Shown here: in pieces, positions 24,069 through 35,802 of the stretch | Layout of the letters: every line of letters begins with the position of its first letter | Numbering within the stretch: the first letter of the stretch is position 1 | Source: Cryptomeria japonica | Lineage: Eukaryota; Streptophyta; Pinopsida; Cupressales; Cupressaceae | Direction of reading: 5' to 3' | Length of the DNA: 64,000 nt | NCBI RefSeq assembly: GCF_030272615.1 | Contig: NC_081410.1 | Coordinates: 127,209,140-127,273,139 of the forward strand | Notes under the pieces: model-generated | The model's database searches: none | The model's input: the letters and a program-made list of their open reading frames with translations, nothing else | What the model was told of the DNA's origin: nothing | Program-made: the position numbers and the translations under genes

Positions 24069-25398
24069 GCTTATCCCCAAGAAATTGGCGGGAAATTCAA
24101 ATCCTAGTTCAACCTAAAGATTAAATTAAGATCTAGGGTTTCATACATAAGATCTCTCTTTCTTCATTTGAAGGGATCTATCGAATCTAATCTATGAAAA
24201 AAAAAATTTGGTGAAAAGGAGCTAGCGATCACAAGGAGCCTTCTATGTAGTGAAAGAGAAGCTTATGTGGAGTCTTCAACAACATTCATCAAGTATTCAT
24301 CATCAATTAGGAGCCTTGAAGATATTAAAGAATAATAGGAGATCAAGTGGCTTGTATCTCTCCCTTGGGGATTGGTATGGTTTCATGTCATTTTCATGTC
24401 TTTGTATGAGCTTCTTTACATTCATTTTCACACTTACATTAATGATTTAGATCATTTAGCATATTTGATTTAGAGCATTCTCACTTACATTTACACACGT
24501 CTAGGGTTTACTCTCCAAAGCGCAGGGTAGATCTAGTTTCTTATCTTTCTCATTTTAGGGTCTTGCACACACACAAGATTCTTGCAAACACTATTTTACT
24601 ACACAAATTGGCTATTTGTTGAGGTGGGAATCACCAAAATAGGAATTTGACTAAAGAAAAACCCCATATAGCCACCCAAAACCCTATTTTCAATTACAGG
24701 TGCAGGTACAGGATCCGATCGTTGCTGCAAATTTCAGGTCTAGCAGAGCACATAGACACTGTATTGAAGATCAAATTTGAGCAAAAATCATCAGGACAGG
24801 GGTGTGGCACCCTAGTCCTCCTTGGGTGCCCTAGTCTTGCATCCTAGGCACCCTGGTCCTATCTGGGCACCCTGGTCCGCTCTGGGCGCCCTGGTCCTAC
24901 ACATTGGTCCTCCTTGGGCGCCCTAGTCCTGCATCCTAGTCCTCCCAATTTTAGGTGAAATTTGGCAAGGTAGAAGCTCAGAAGCTGCAGATTGCAGTCT
25001 CTCAGTTGCAGCTTTCTATCATACAAAATAGGACCAGAGTGTGGTACTCATGTCCAGGTTAGTTTGGCTCATTTTTCAATAACAGCTACACATTCAAATT
25101 CCTCCCCCTTCTCTGCTTTCAGTATCTCAATTTAAGATCTGCAAGTTTCTGCAATTTCAGTTTATGTACACTTCATTGTTTATCTCCTAGTCTAATTGAT
25201 CAATCACATCCTATTTTGCACAGCTTTCCTTCATTTACAACAAAAGGAATAGAAACCCTAAGAGATAATCCTAGGATCTCTCTTTCTCACAAGAAGTAGT
25301 CAAAGTGAGCTATCTCCCTAGGCTCTTTTGTATTGCCAATGTGTTGGCAAACGTGGGATTAGGTCATAGTCACCCAGTCTCACTTTTTCTCCTCCATA
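24069..25398 (+). repeat. TE-1 3' LTR, right part
   Basis: It continues the TE-1 LTR from GCTTATCCCCAAGAAATT to CTCCATA. It contains an extra cluster of GGxGCCCTxGTCCT-like repeats near 24805-24935 that is expanded relative to 3325-3400 in the 5' LTR. Confidence 0.83.
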
Positions 25399-25892
25399 AT
25401 ATCATCATCTTGATGGACCAATGCACAGCCACCAGCTGGACGTCAAAGTGCATGATAAGGATAGCCCACTCACCACAAACTGCTTGTCACCAAGACATGG
25501 TGACCACTACATTGAAGATGAATTTTGTCGGTATAGCAATGAAGCCTGATGAAGAAAGAAAATGGTTTTGTCGAATCACCATCTTACACCAAAAAGAATT
25601 GTCACTGAGAAAGTAGCCTTGTCTCATCAAAAATTTCTCATCGAAGGGATTTTTTACCTCTGCAACGTACATCGTTTGTGTAGCATCACATGACATGTTA
25701 TGCACAACTGCGTAACCTACAAGTTATGTGCTTATCATGTCTTCATGTTTCACACTTGATACCTACTTCTCTGCAACCTCTTGTCATCCTTGTTACTCTT
25801 GTTAACATCAATGACAACAATGCCAACACTCATTACCTATGAAGAAGCTTCAGGACAGTTCAATAATAGAGGTAAATGTTCTCTCTTTTCCT
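25399..25892. other. No recognised gene
   Basis: The reverse strand is open at 25487-25705 and, across one TGA, down to about 25400, with protein-like composition (AEVKNPFDEKFLMRQGYF). I do not recognise it. It lies between the TE-1 end and a LINE fragment. Confidence 0.3.
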
Positions 25893-26962
25893 GAATACTC
25901 CATTTGAAAGGCAGCAAAGAATAGCTAATATATTGGGGTGTACAATTGGAGACTTCCCTTCAATTTACCTAGGTCTTCCTTTAGGGACTGCACCACCAGA
26001 TTGTTTATGGATGTCTCTAGTTGATAGATTTAATAAGAAGCTCACTGGCTAGAAAAGTGCTAATCTCAGTCAGGCTGGGAAAATTCAGTTGTTAAAGGCA
26101 ACCTTGCAAAACCTTCCAGTCTATGCCCTGAGCCTATTTAGAATCCCAACTAAATTTGTTGATTTAATTGATATTATTCAAAAGAGGTTCATGTGGTCAG
26201 GAGTTGAGAATAAAAAGAGAATTCCATTGATTTCCTGGAATGAGGTGTGTAACCCAAATAAATTAGGAGGTCTTGGGTTGAGGGATATAAGATGTTTTAA
26301 TGAGGTGCTCTTGACAGAGCAGGTTTGGAGGATTTTTTCAAAGAGAATGAAATGGAATTCAATATTGCACAACAAATACTTAAGTCGGGCTATTTCTTTC
26401 AAGGAATTAATCACCTCTACTTGTTTACCCCATGGATCCTATCTCTAGAACAACATCATTAAGGTTAGAAGTCTTGTTGCTAAAGGTGTTGGTTGCAAGT
26501 TGGGTAATGGTTCTAGCATCAATTTTTAGGAAGATCTCTAGATTGGAAATGAGCCTCTTTATCTCAACTCTTCATTCAACCCTTTAGAGAAGAGTGTATT
26601 AGAATATTTGGTCACATGGTTGTGGATTATTAGAGGAATGGTTGATGGGTTAATCTGGTTCAGATAAGTTCTGAGCTACGTCCTCTTCAAATTATCCTAA
26701 ATTCGGCAAGTGTGATCCAGTCAAATGATCTAATGGTGCGGAAATTTGATTCTTCTGATTTGTATTTAGTTTCTTTCACCTTTGCTATTTTCTCTCAGAA
26801 TCGTAGCTCCTCAAGCCCAATTTGGGCCAAAGCCTGGATTAAAAACCTTATCCCAAAGGTGAATATCTTTATATGGATTCTTCTCCAAAACAAGATCCTT
26901 ACTACTGACAATTTATGCAAAAGGGGATTACATCTTCCCAACATCTGCCTCCTTTGTATGGG
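25893..26962 (+). pseudogene. L1-type LINE RT C-terminal and zf-RVT fragment
   Basis: The + strand reads IYLGLPLGTAPPD, DRFNKKLTG, SQAGKIQLLKATLQNLPVY, IQKRFMWSG, LISWNEVCNPNKLGGLGLRD and later AWIKNLIPKVNIFIWILL ... CLLCMG. This is the usual order of the distal RT region and the Cys-rich zf-RVT segment in plant LINE ORF2. The EN, the catalytic FxDD and the RNase H are absent, and both ends stop abruptly. It belongs to the same broad family as the - strand LINE at 54.6-62.5 kb but is clearly diverged from it. Confidence 0.82.
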
Positions 26963-28176
26963 ATTACACCAAAAAGCATTGTCGCTAAGTTTAGTTGATT
27001 CAGTTATTAAGGAAGGAAACTTAAATCATGTTTCAGAGTGGTATGATAACTACAATGAAAATGAGAAAAGGGTATTGGAAAAGGTTGTAGTAGAATATAT
27101 GAATATATATGACAAAGCATTGATAGAGTTATCATCTTTGATACCCAAGAGCCTATATAAGATTTTGGATGCAAGAAGGCATGCAGCTAGTCTTGAGGAT
27201 GAAAGGTTAAAAGATTAAGTTTTGGTTAACTTGTGTTCGGTAATATCAAGAAGTGAAATACCCAGACTGTTGAATATTATCAAGAGTAGTTTCAGAAGCA
27301 AGCACGGGGTCAATAAAATAATGTTTGGCGAAATTGATGAAGGAAGGAAGGAAATAAATGTCATTCTAAAGCAATTTTTGAAGGAGAACCAATATTAGGT
27401 CAATCCGGTGCAAGATGCCACCCAATCGGAAGAGAAGACACATTAAGACACTTCCATTTTGGAAGTACATATAGCGGTTCCTGATGTGCAAAAAGATTAG
27501 CCAACTAAGCGAGCCATTCCGACGGAGCAGTCCAATGAGCAAGTAGCAGTTGTTGATGATGTTGATGAGAAAAATGTTGGAGCCTTTGGTGAAGCTGAAC
27601 AAAATCCTCCAGTGATAGAGGGTGACTCTGAAAAGGCACCTGAGGAGATTGGAAAAGTTGATGAAGGAAAGGGAGAGGTTGATGCTGAGAAGGGTGAAGA
27701 CATTGTGAAAGATGCAAGTGCTGAGGTGGCAAAGAAGGAGAAAGGAGAAGAGAAGGATGATCAGGCTTCGATGACAGTGGCAAGAGATGTTGACAAGGGA
27801 AAACAAATAATTTCACTCAAGGGCCAATAGATCTGAGCTCACTATCACCTATCCAAGCACTGAAGCTAGAAACTCTTGCTCAAGAAAAAGCAAGTGAGGA
27901 CTTACTCAAGTCTCACACCATAGACAAAGAGTTGATAACCTTGGCCACAAATGTGCTAGAGAAAATTTTGTCATCATTGAAACTGGATACAAGTGATACT
28001 CCCTTTAGTAAGCTTAGAAGCATGCTCAATGTAGTAGAATCTCATTTTGTGTCTTTGGAAAAAGCAATAGATGCTAAAGTTTTGAATCAGTTTTTTGAAG
28101 ATGATTAAAGGAGATAGGGTGAGTTTGATAACTACTATGAAGAATATACAAGATGCATTAGATGAAGGCGGGGTTA
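26963..28176 (+). pseudogene. Unknown coiled-coil-type ORF, left part
   Basis: From about 26985 the frame reads DSVIKEGNLNHVSEWYDNY and LEKVVVEYMNIYDKALIELS, then a Lys/Glu/Asp-rich stretch (27612-27830), then LATNVLEKILSSLKL and SMLNVVESHFVSLEKAID. After a one-base shift it reads IKGDRVSLITTMKNIQDALD and is cut by the DNA transposon at 28177. The predicted protein is largely helical and charged, with no enzyme motif. Its continuation is at 40783-41381, followed by an LTR, so it is probably the ORF of an LTR element without visible pol. Product unknown. Confidence 0.5.
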
Positions 28177-28219
28177 GTGCAGGATCATGGGGGGCCAAAA
28201 AGTGGCGATGTGAAAAAAT
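28177..28219 (+). repeat. DNA transposon left terminal inverted repeat
   Basis: GTGCAGGATCATGGGGGGCC is followed by AAAAAGTGGCGATG. The right arm reads GTGCAGGATCATGGTGTGCC, then CTTAAGTGGCAATG. Confidence 0.75.
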
Positions 28220-28312
28220 AGCATTCTCCACTCGCCTAAAAACACGAAAATCCATGTTGACTTTTTGCTTGGCCTAGGTGTCAGTACACCTTGGCATGGT
28301 AATTACCTAAGC

Positions 28313-28349
28313 AAATCGGATATCAGATAAAATCAGATATCCAATTTTT
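28313..28349. repeat. Palindrome copies, left subterminal, outer
   Basis: Two adjacent degenerate copies of AAATCGGATATCCGATTT are present (AAATCGGATATCAGAT and AAATCAGATATCCAATTTTT). They lie 136 bp inside the left end and just outside the AT array. Confidence 0.65.
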
Positions 28350-28359
28350 ATTTGTATTT

Positions 28360-28800
28360 TAAATTAAAAAATATATTATATAATAGATAATGTAATATTA
28401 TATATTATATATTATATAATATATAATATATTATTATATTATATATTATATATTATATAATACATAATATATAATATAATATTAGATTATAAAATATTAT
28501 ATTATATTATATTATATTATATAATATATTATTACATTATATGTATATTATATAATACATATAATGTAATAATATATTATATAATATAATAATATAATAA
28601 TATATTATATAGTTATATAATATAATAATATATTATATAATATTATATTATAATATAATAATATATTATATAATACGTGTTATATAATATATTATTATAT
28701 TATATATATTATATAATATATAATATTATATAATATTATATATTATATAATATTATATAATATTATATATTATATAATACATTATATAATATAATGTTAT
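28360..28800. repeat. AT-only array (TATATTATATAAT type)
   Basis: About 440 bp made almost only of A and T, with short TATTATATAAT units in both orientations and hence strongly self-complementary. Assembly of such DNA is error-prone. Confidence 0.85.
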
Positions 28801-28821
28801 TTTTAAAAAAATTAAGTATAA

Positions 28822-28947
28822 AAATCGGATTTTCGATTTTCTAAGACAATATATTTGGACTGTGATAGCCCGTGAGTTATTTTTAACCCACGGGCTGCGC
28901 AATTTTGTGGAAATCCGATATCCGATTGCATCCGATATCCAGTTTTT
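28822..28947. repeat. Palindrome copies, left subterminal, inner, with a hairpin
   Basis: Degenerate palindrome copies lie at 28822-28840 and two at 28911-28947 (AAATCCGATATCCGATTG, then CATCCGATATCC). Between them, 28867-28896 forms a perfect 8-bp stem AGCCCGTG / CACGGGCT, extendable by GTT/AAC around a short loop. Confidence 0.65.
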
Positions 28948-29157
28948 CGCCCAAAAATTGCTAAAAAATACATTGAAAGGTAAGATTTTTATTGTTTTCA
29001 ATCATTTTCATTCAATTTTTGTATTTTTTTTAATGTTTATTTGTTTTTTTATTGAAAATATGGTTTTTTCATGAAAACTAGGTTTTTTTAAATCAAATAC
29101 AAAATTGTTTAAATTTGTTAACTAAATTCAATTGTTTACATTCAATTAGGTTAATAA

Positions 29158-31086
29158 TGGGGGATAACAATGAAAACATTGATCAACCACAACCGCAACA
29201 ACCAAACCCTCCTTTGCCAACACCCCCCCCCCCCAATTCAGGATTTGATTGCACAAAATTTGAATGAATTGAGGGGGATTGCAGATGTATATCGTAGGAT
29301 CCCTTGTCTAAACCCAATGTTTGATCCTCTCACATCAATCATAAAGAGTATGGAAACCATGACTGAGGAGCACAATGTCGCCCTTTTGTGGTGAGATTCT
29401 ATGAGGGAACAATATGCAGATGGCTTGTCGTATAAGAAGATCAAGGATCTCGAGATATCCAAAGCTGCTATCGCCTCATTGTTTGTGAATCCCCGCACTG
29501 GTCAACCCATAGACCCCCAAAAAAAAAACTTTCTATTAAATGGTGCACAAATGATGGTATTGTGAAAAACTTTTGGGATCATTGGTGGATGATTTTCGAC
29601 AAACCACCTAACAACAATCTTGATGTCCCCTTCTACTTCATAAAAAAATTGTATGCTAGGTTTGTTTTAGGCAAACATGTGAAGTACTTTGACATCCAAC
29701 CTTTCCAGGGTGTGGGTTTAGGTATGCCCCAAAATAGACCTAGGGCAGTCAAAGTAGTCTAGGGCCCATATGTCCCCCCTCCTCCTATTGATACCCCACC
29801 TTAAGTGCAGCATCCAGATATCATTTGTGAGGCGGCTTCATGGACCATATCGGCTATTCACTCTTTGAGTAACCTTTTGGTTTCTCAGGCTAGGTCAGTA
29901 GCTCAACCTACTTTTGATGGTAGCAGTGCATCTAGTGGTGCTGACACGTCATCCTCAGCTCCACACATTTGCATGCCCCATAGTTGTGTCATGTGTGGGC
30001 AGGTATGCTTGGGTCCAGTTGGACAACCTGTTAATCCTCTTGTGGACAGTGCAGATTATGAGGTGCATGAGATGCATGATGCACCAGATGTTATGACATG
30101 GACTAGAGGATACCCTGGGGAGTCCTCGCATGCTAGAGGCGAGGAGGCACTGTCATCATACATTGATGATGTAGTGGTAAGATTTATATTTTCACAGTTC
30201 ATGCTATATTTTAAATGAATATTTATAATCTAGATAATATTAAGTACTAATTTTTATTTACATGGTCTATTTAACAGTTGATGATCGAGGAGTTGACACA
30301 GATTCAGGAGGGCACCTTGTTGGCCATTTCATTTGGCCTTGATAGCTTGACGGTACATATATTATTGCACCTAGTCATTTGTATTTTATTGTACATACAT
30401 GTTCATCATTTATATTGGCATTAATTAGATTATGTAGTAACTTGCATGTATATCTTATTTTACTCTTGTAGGGCACAAGCAGCACGAGTGTGAGGCAGTG
30501 TGATTTAGGATCTGGTAGTGCAGTTGTAGACAAGGGAAAGGTAATTGAATGCAAATATGATTGAATGAATAGTTTAAATAACTTATAGTGATTATACACG
30601 TCTAGACATAGATTGATAGTTTCATATACTTGTTGTGTATATGTACATAGAATTCTTGGCTTCACATCCTTGTTGACTACACCCAGTATACCTAAAGATG
30701 AAGAAGAAGAAGAGATGCCTCGAGTACATGTTTCTTTATTTTATTTTGTGTTTAGTAGATATAATTTTCTATTATCAGTGACAATTATATGCTAACTTGT
30801 ATCAATGTCATGTTTGTGAACATATGTAGGTTGTGTATGAAAATATTGAAAACATACCTCCTCTACCAAAGACATACATCAAGAGTCTTGCAAAGCCAAA
30901 GAAAAAACGTGGAGATGAGGTAAACATGAATATTTCAATTATAGTTCATTTTTATGTTAACTTTTTGAATGTGAATTATATAATATAAGTAATATTAATC
31001 ATGGTTTGTTTTTTCTTGTGCAGGGTCCTTTAGAGCTGAGCAGTGCGGCAAAGAGGATCGATTTTGATGATCCATCAACATCTTAG
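29158..31086 (+). pseudogene. Transposon gene A: spliced gene of unknown function with HTH-like stretch
   Basis: ATG at 29158 opens a protein MGDNNENIDQPQPQQPNPP. Exon 1 runs to 30176 and later exons are 30278-30352, 30472-30540, 30651-30723, 30830-30919 and 31024-31086 (TAG), all with GT-AG borders. Exons 2, 3, 5 and 6 keep phase 0; exon 4 does not. Exon 1 contains QDLIAQNLNELRGIADVYRR, then YADGLSYKKIKDLEISKAAI (helix-turn-helix-like) and VKNFWDHWWMIFDKPP, DVPFYFIKKLYARFVLG. Later exons hold Ser-rich and basic stretches (KSLAKPKKKRGDE, a possible nuclear signal). Exon 1 is broken by frameshifts at a C run and an A run and by stops at about 29392, 29760 and 29801. A DNA-binding partner of the transposase is my inference. 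Confidence 0.55.
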
Positions 31087-31426
31087 GATATTATAGATAG
31101 TTTTGGGATGCTTACATGTCTAGTTGGCATGTATATTTTGTATATGGACATACATTCACGTATATAGACATACATTTTGTTTGAGTTGGCGTTTATGCCA
31201 TATTTGTGTATGGACATACATTTGTAATCATTTGACATTTTTATATACAAAAATTGATATTCGATCATATAAATTGTTGCTCATCTGTGCATGGTGTTAT
31301 CATGGAAATATTTAATCTTCATTCCAATAATTAACAATGGTTAATAATGGTTATTTAATGAACAATAAAATTCATTTAATGAACAATACAATACAATTCA
31401 TTTAATGAACAATACTTGATACAATT
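31087..31426. other. Region after gene A with short repeats
   Basis: TATGGACATACATT-like strings recur three times (31140-31220), and ATTCATTTAATGAACAATAC recurs about three times at 31365-31425. No gene is seen. Confidence 0.45.
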
Positions 31427-32345
31427 CATTATTACCCTATACATGCTCTTATTTTTCCCCCCCACTTGATTGAACGGTCGAGGTCATACCCTACCAGCGT
31501 CGTCCCTTGAGCACCCTAAGTGCTAAAAACTATCAAAATTTGATGGGCCCTAACTTGGAATCTGTGGCACCTTCTAATGATCCATTTGAACCTACGAGGC
31601 CATGAGGGGGGTCCCTGCAAAATCCTATCTCAGTTTTTCAAGTTTCCCTATGGTTTTATTAGGGCAGTATTTTTTTGATTGGCAAAAAAATCATCAGTCT
31701 CATTCAATCAAATGTTGTCGCGTGGCCAATTTCTCGTTCTTCTCGTCATGATAATGAACTGTCAGCTTTGACATGTCCAATTAGGCATTATTACCCTATG
31801 CATGCTCCTATTTTACCCCCACACTCGGTCAAACATTCGGGGTCATACCCTACCGACGTCGTCCCTTGAGCACCCTAAGTGCTAAAAATTGTCAAACTTT
31901 GACAGGCCCTAACTCGGAATACGTGGCACCTACAAATGATCTGTTTGAACCTATGGGGCCATGAGAGGGGTCCCTACAAAATCCTATCTCGGATTTTCAA
32001 TTTTCCCTACAATTTCATTAGGACAACATTTTTTCGGTTGGCAAAAAAATCGTCAATCTCATTCAATCAAATGTTGTCGCATGGCCAATTTCTCATTTTT
32101 CTCATCATGATAATGAACCGTCAGCTTTGACATGTCCAGTTAGGCATTATCACCCTATGCATGCTCCTATTCCCCCCCCCCCCACTCGGTCGAACGCTCG
32201 GGGTCATACCCTACCGACATCATCCCTTGAGCACCCTAAGTGCTAAAAATTGTCAAACTTTGACGGGCCCTAACTCGGAATCTGTGGCACCTACGAACAA
32301 TCCATTTGAACCTACAGGGCCACGAGAGGGGTTCCTACAAAATCC
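31427..32345. repeat. About 360-bp tandem repeat, 2.6 copies
   Basis: Copies begin at CATTATxACCCTAT near 31427, 31787 and 32146. Each contains GAGCACCCTAAGTGCTAAAA and GGGCCCTAACTxGGAATCTG. The third stops after about 200 bp. The array lies between the two transposon genes. Confidence 0.85.
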
Positions 32346-33639
32346 TATCTCAGAATCTGTGGCCCTAACTTGTTCAATGAAAAATATAGATAAACAAGCA
32401 TTACACTGTACACACATAATGATCATCAATATTTCTATGTATTATATACACATAATTACCATAACACTTGCATGTGACATCCATGAAGGGATATGAAAAC
32501 ATGATTTTTTTCATTGTCAATACAACTACACCAATGTACTCATGTACAGATACATTGTATATCATCAATATAACTAAACCAATTTGCTCATGGACATTGT
32601 ATATCATCATAACAAAGTTACATCAATTCACATCCATATACAAATATAACATCCCACTTCATCTGCATCAAACATCCTCACGTCCTAAGAGAAAAGCTTA
32701 CATACAACAATGCTTGCATATAAATGAAGACCAAAATAAGTAACCTTTTTATGCGAAATGAATGTGCTACAAGAAACAAATTATAACACTTAATACAAAT
32801 TAGTTTGTCAAATTATAAATAGATCATTTGAAACATTTTTAAGATGTACAAGATTGTATAATTATGAAACTTACTAGTTTCTCTGCAAAGTATACAAGCA
32901 TAACTTTGAAGAAAGACGCATGTTGATTAAAGCCCTTCTCACTGCATTTCTCTGCATGGTTGAAGACGATGGTAGATATGGTCATTTATAAATAGAAATA
33001 CATTCACTTGACTTAATGTTTATGCACAAAATTTAATCTCATTAATGCACAAAGGAATATGTACCATCACCAAGAGAGGGTCTTGTCAACGGCAAATGAT
33101 CTAGCATGAACCTATATTTTTAAGAATTGTTAGTCTACACATAAAATGCATGCATGAACATAAAGGCTTTATGATAATCACTTCAATTGAAATGCATGAT
33201 AATAAATGAAAAGGTGGGATTATATACCCTAAAAATACGTCCCTTCAAATTATATCAACATAACCCACTATGTTGACGCAAAAATCATAATGTGATACTG
33301 TTGTATATCATCAAAAAAGACATGCATGAGCATAAAGGTTTTGTGATAATTATATCATTAAAAATTGTCAAATAGTGTTGTCTAATAACAAAAATTGTAA
33401 AGCTCATCAAATACATGATAATAAGTCATGTTGCAAAAATACGTCCCTTCCAATTATATCGAGTGTACCCGCTATGTGCATGCAAAAACCATGTTTCCAA
33501 AAAAAAAAGTTCATCAATAGACCTACATTTTGAACACATCCTTAATATACACGTAACAAACTTGAACATTAAGGTTTAATGATCGTTGTTTGAAATGAAA
33601 TGCATGATAAAAAAAAATTAAGGCACCATTAAAGACCTA
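32346..33639. other. No gene recognised; short duplications
   Basis: An ATACGTCCCTTCxAATTATATC block with its flanks occurs near 33235 and 33433. Strings like CATTGTATATCATCA recur near 32552 and 32597. The region may hold 3' sequence of the transposase gene. Confidence 0.4.
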
Positions 33640-35796
33640 CTACTCAAGTATGCCTGAAGGGTCATCTCTTTGCTTAAGAGTATCCAGTATTGCTTCATGA
33701 TCAGCAGTAGTCACTGTCCATAGCTCTTTGGTCTTCGGTTTTGTTTGATGCTTCAAAAACTTGACATGTGTAGCTATAATAAGGTGTGAATACATTATAA
33801 TGGTTTTGTGTCTCTCATAGTCTTCAAATGCAGGTATGCCATTCTTTCTAATCATGTATGTTCGCAACCAAGTTCCCACAACAACAACTGAACCTGTAGG
33901 ATATGTGAACCCATCATCATCTGTCACTAGTTGTGTTAGCTTCTATTTTCCCTGTACACATCATGCCAACCAATATTTTGATCTCTCTTCATTCCCTTGT
34001 GGTGCAACAACTGCAAAAGCATGTCCTAGTTGTACAAGATCTGATAGACAGTCATACTCAAGTGAACTTTCCATGTCATCATTTGACAAGGATATTGTTT
34101 GAGATAAAGGAGTTAGATATTGGGGAACCCACGTATCAACCCACTCATTTGACTCACACTGATCCCAATCACACTGAACACAACTCTGACAAAAACAAGC
34201 CAACGCTCATGTCCAAATGGTCCGTGTACTTGCATCTGAGCTGAGAAATGAATGCATCTTTAAAGAATCTTTAATTGTTTGACAATCCAATCTATCTCCC
34301 ACTGTGCCCTCCTCAACCAGCCAAAAGAATCCAGTCACTACTGAATCAAGAGTACCTCCATGTGACAATGTTGAACTACACCAATCAACAATAGAACGTG
34401 CATCAAAGAAATTTGTACTTGAAATCCTCAATTTCTCCTTAACTAGAGCTCTCTTCAAACATGCACCTGCTCCATCATGCTCCCCCTTCCCATGTCGTGC
34501 CTCAAAAAAACACCAAATATGAGGTATACACCTCTCTACATGCATTCTTGAATTGACCTGTATAGTTATCTGACCATATGATATGTCAATCAATTGCAAT
34601 ATATTTCTCATGCAAGAACTCAAAAAAAAATTCTAAAGAATGTTGCACATACTCAGAGGAGTGTGATCTATCATCACTCATATAAAAATGATACTCCCTG
34701 ATTATCTTCCTGTCCTATTTTGTACTATCAAGAGCATGTCTATATATAATGTGAACAAAAATAGCAATCTGGATCGAATTGTAGTATTGAGACTGCACCT
34801 CATTCTGTGGTTGCAATGTATAGTTCTCTGCAAAATCGACCACCGATACAATAGTTCCAATCGGGAAGGAGTTCTTACACATCCTAAACTATTGATCCAA
34901 CCACTGAGACCTATGGGTGTGCCTTGTATACTTGTAGAAAATATTTTCATTAAAATCTAAAATAAAATCAGCAATACTCACTTCTCTTGAGACTAATTCG
35001 CATCTAGAACCTTCACCTCCATTCTTCAAAGTATATTTTATTGTCTCATATCTTTTTTTCTCAACATAATTCTTTCCAAACTCGTGTTTGTTGCCCTCAT
35101 GAAAACATGAAACAAACTTTGACAACCCACCACATTCTGAGCACTTCTTATTCAAACAATCATTTCTATAGAAATAGCAGCCATCATCTCTAGGGCATAA
35201 AAATAAATCTTGCAAGTCTCTTGATGATCTCAGAAATAGCATTGCACCACACTCCTGCAACATATCATTAGTATGCATTGTAGAACGAATATGACATAAA
35301 AGTTCATGGTACATTGAAAACTCCACATGGTACTTGCAACAACAAGTATTACGAATCTTAAGAGGAACACAATAAAATGGCTTTAAGATTCAAATGCCCT
35401 TTGTGATATTTGCAAATTTGGATGTACTTCACAAAAAAAATTGTACAACATTGTTTGGCTTGATTCCAAGAAATGTTTGGGATGCAGTGTGCGGTCTCAG
35501 CTGCCAATTCTTAATTTCAAAACATCCTTTACATTGGGTGACACTCTAGAATTAGAGTGCCAAAATTGTTGAATCTCCTCCTTCACATTGTCAGTCAACT
35601 TTCTATCAACACGTAGAAGCCTCCCACCAAAAACCCATGTATCTTGTTGAAGTGGATCGTCAAGTCTTTGTCTTCGTGCAAGTGCTTTATCCAAAGTTTT
35701 ACGATTTATGTTAAAATCAACACAAGTTTGTCTCATTTGATGAGCCTTCCTCAATTGATGGCTTACTAAGGAGTTTGTAATCACTCTTTGAGCAGA
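33640..35796 (-). pseudogene. DDE-transposase-like gene, main part
   Basis: On the reverse strand the order is NINRKTLDKALARRQRLDDP and SRVSPNVKDVLKLRI (35497-35790), NTCCCKYHVEFSMYHELL (35326-35340), a Cys cluster (CLNKKCSECGGLSKFVSCF), then VVDFAENYTLQPQNEVQS with its Asp codon at 34835-34837, YMSDDRSHSSEYVQHSLEFF, and IWCFFEARHGKGEHDGAGA near 34464-34500. The end carries CFCQSC and VAPQGNEERSKYWLA. D-F-A-E-N-Y, S-D-D and H-G-K-G-x2-D-G-x-G are the pattern of a DDE-type transposase family I know from unnamed animal and plant proteins; I cannot name the superfamily. Most pieces share one frame, broken by several stops and shifts. It ends at a stop at 33640. Confidence 0.6.
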
Positions 35797-35802
35797 TCTC
35801 TT

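Larger units (their letters stand above)
2170..25398 (+). mobile_element. TE-1: non-autonomous LTR retrotransposon, split by TE-2
   Basis: A 1.68 kb LTR at 2170-3849 is repeated at 8515-8955 plus 24069-25398, the second copy being split by the nested element TE-2. The LTR begins TGTAGCATxxTAAATTGTACACCC and ends near CTCCACA (mutated to CTCCATA in the 3' copy). A primer-binding-like site follows the 5' LTR, and a purine run (AAGTGGGGGCT) sits just before the 3' LTR. The 4.7 kb interior holds degenerate ORFs and a retropepsin-like domain but no recognisable RT, RNase H or integrase. This suggests a non-autonomous element of Ty3/gypsy ancestry. No clear target duplication is visible at the outer ends. 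Confidence 0.8.

Noticed and set aside
31083-31315. Short frames on both strands after gene A
   Set aside because: They follow the TATGGACATACATT repeats in the probable 3' UTR.
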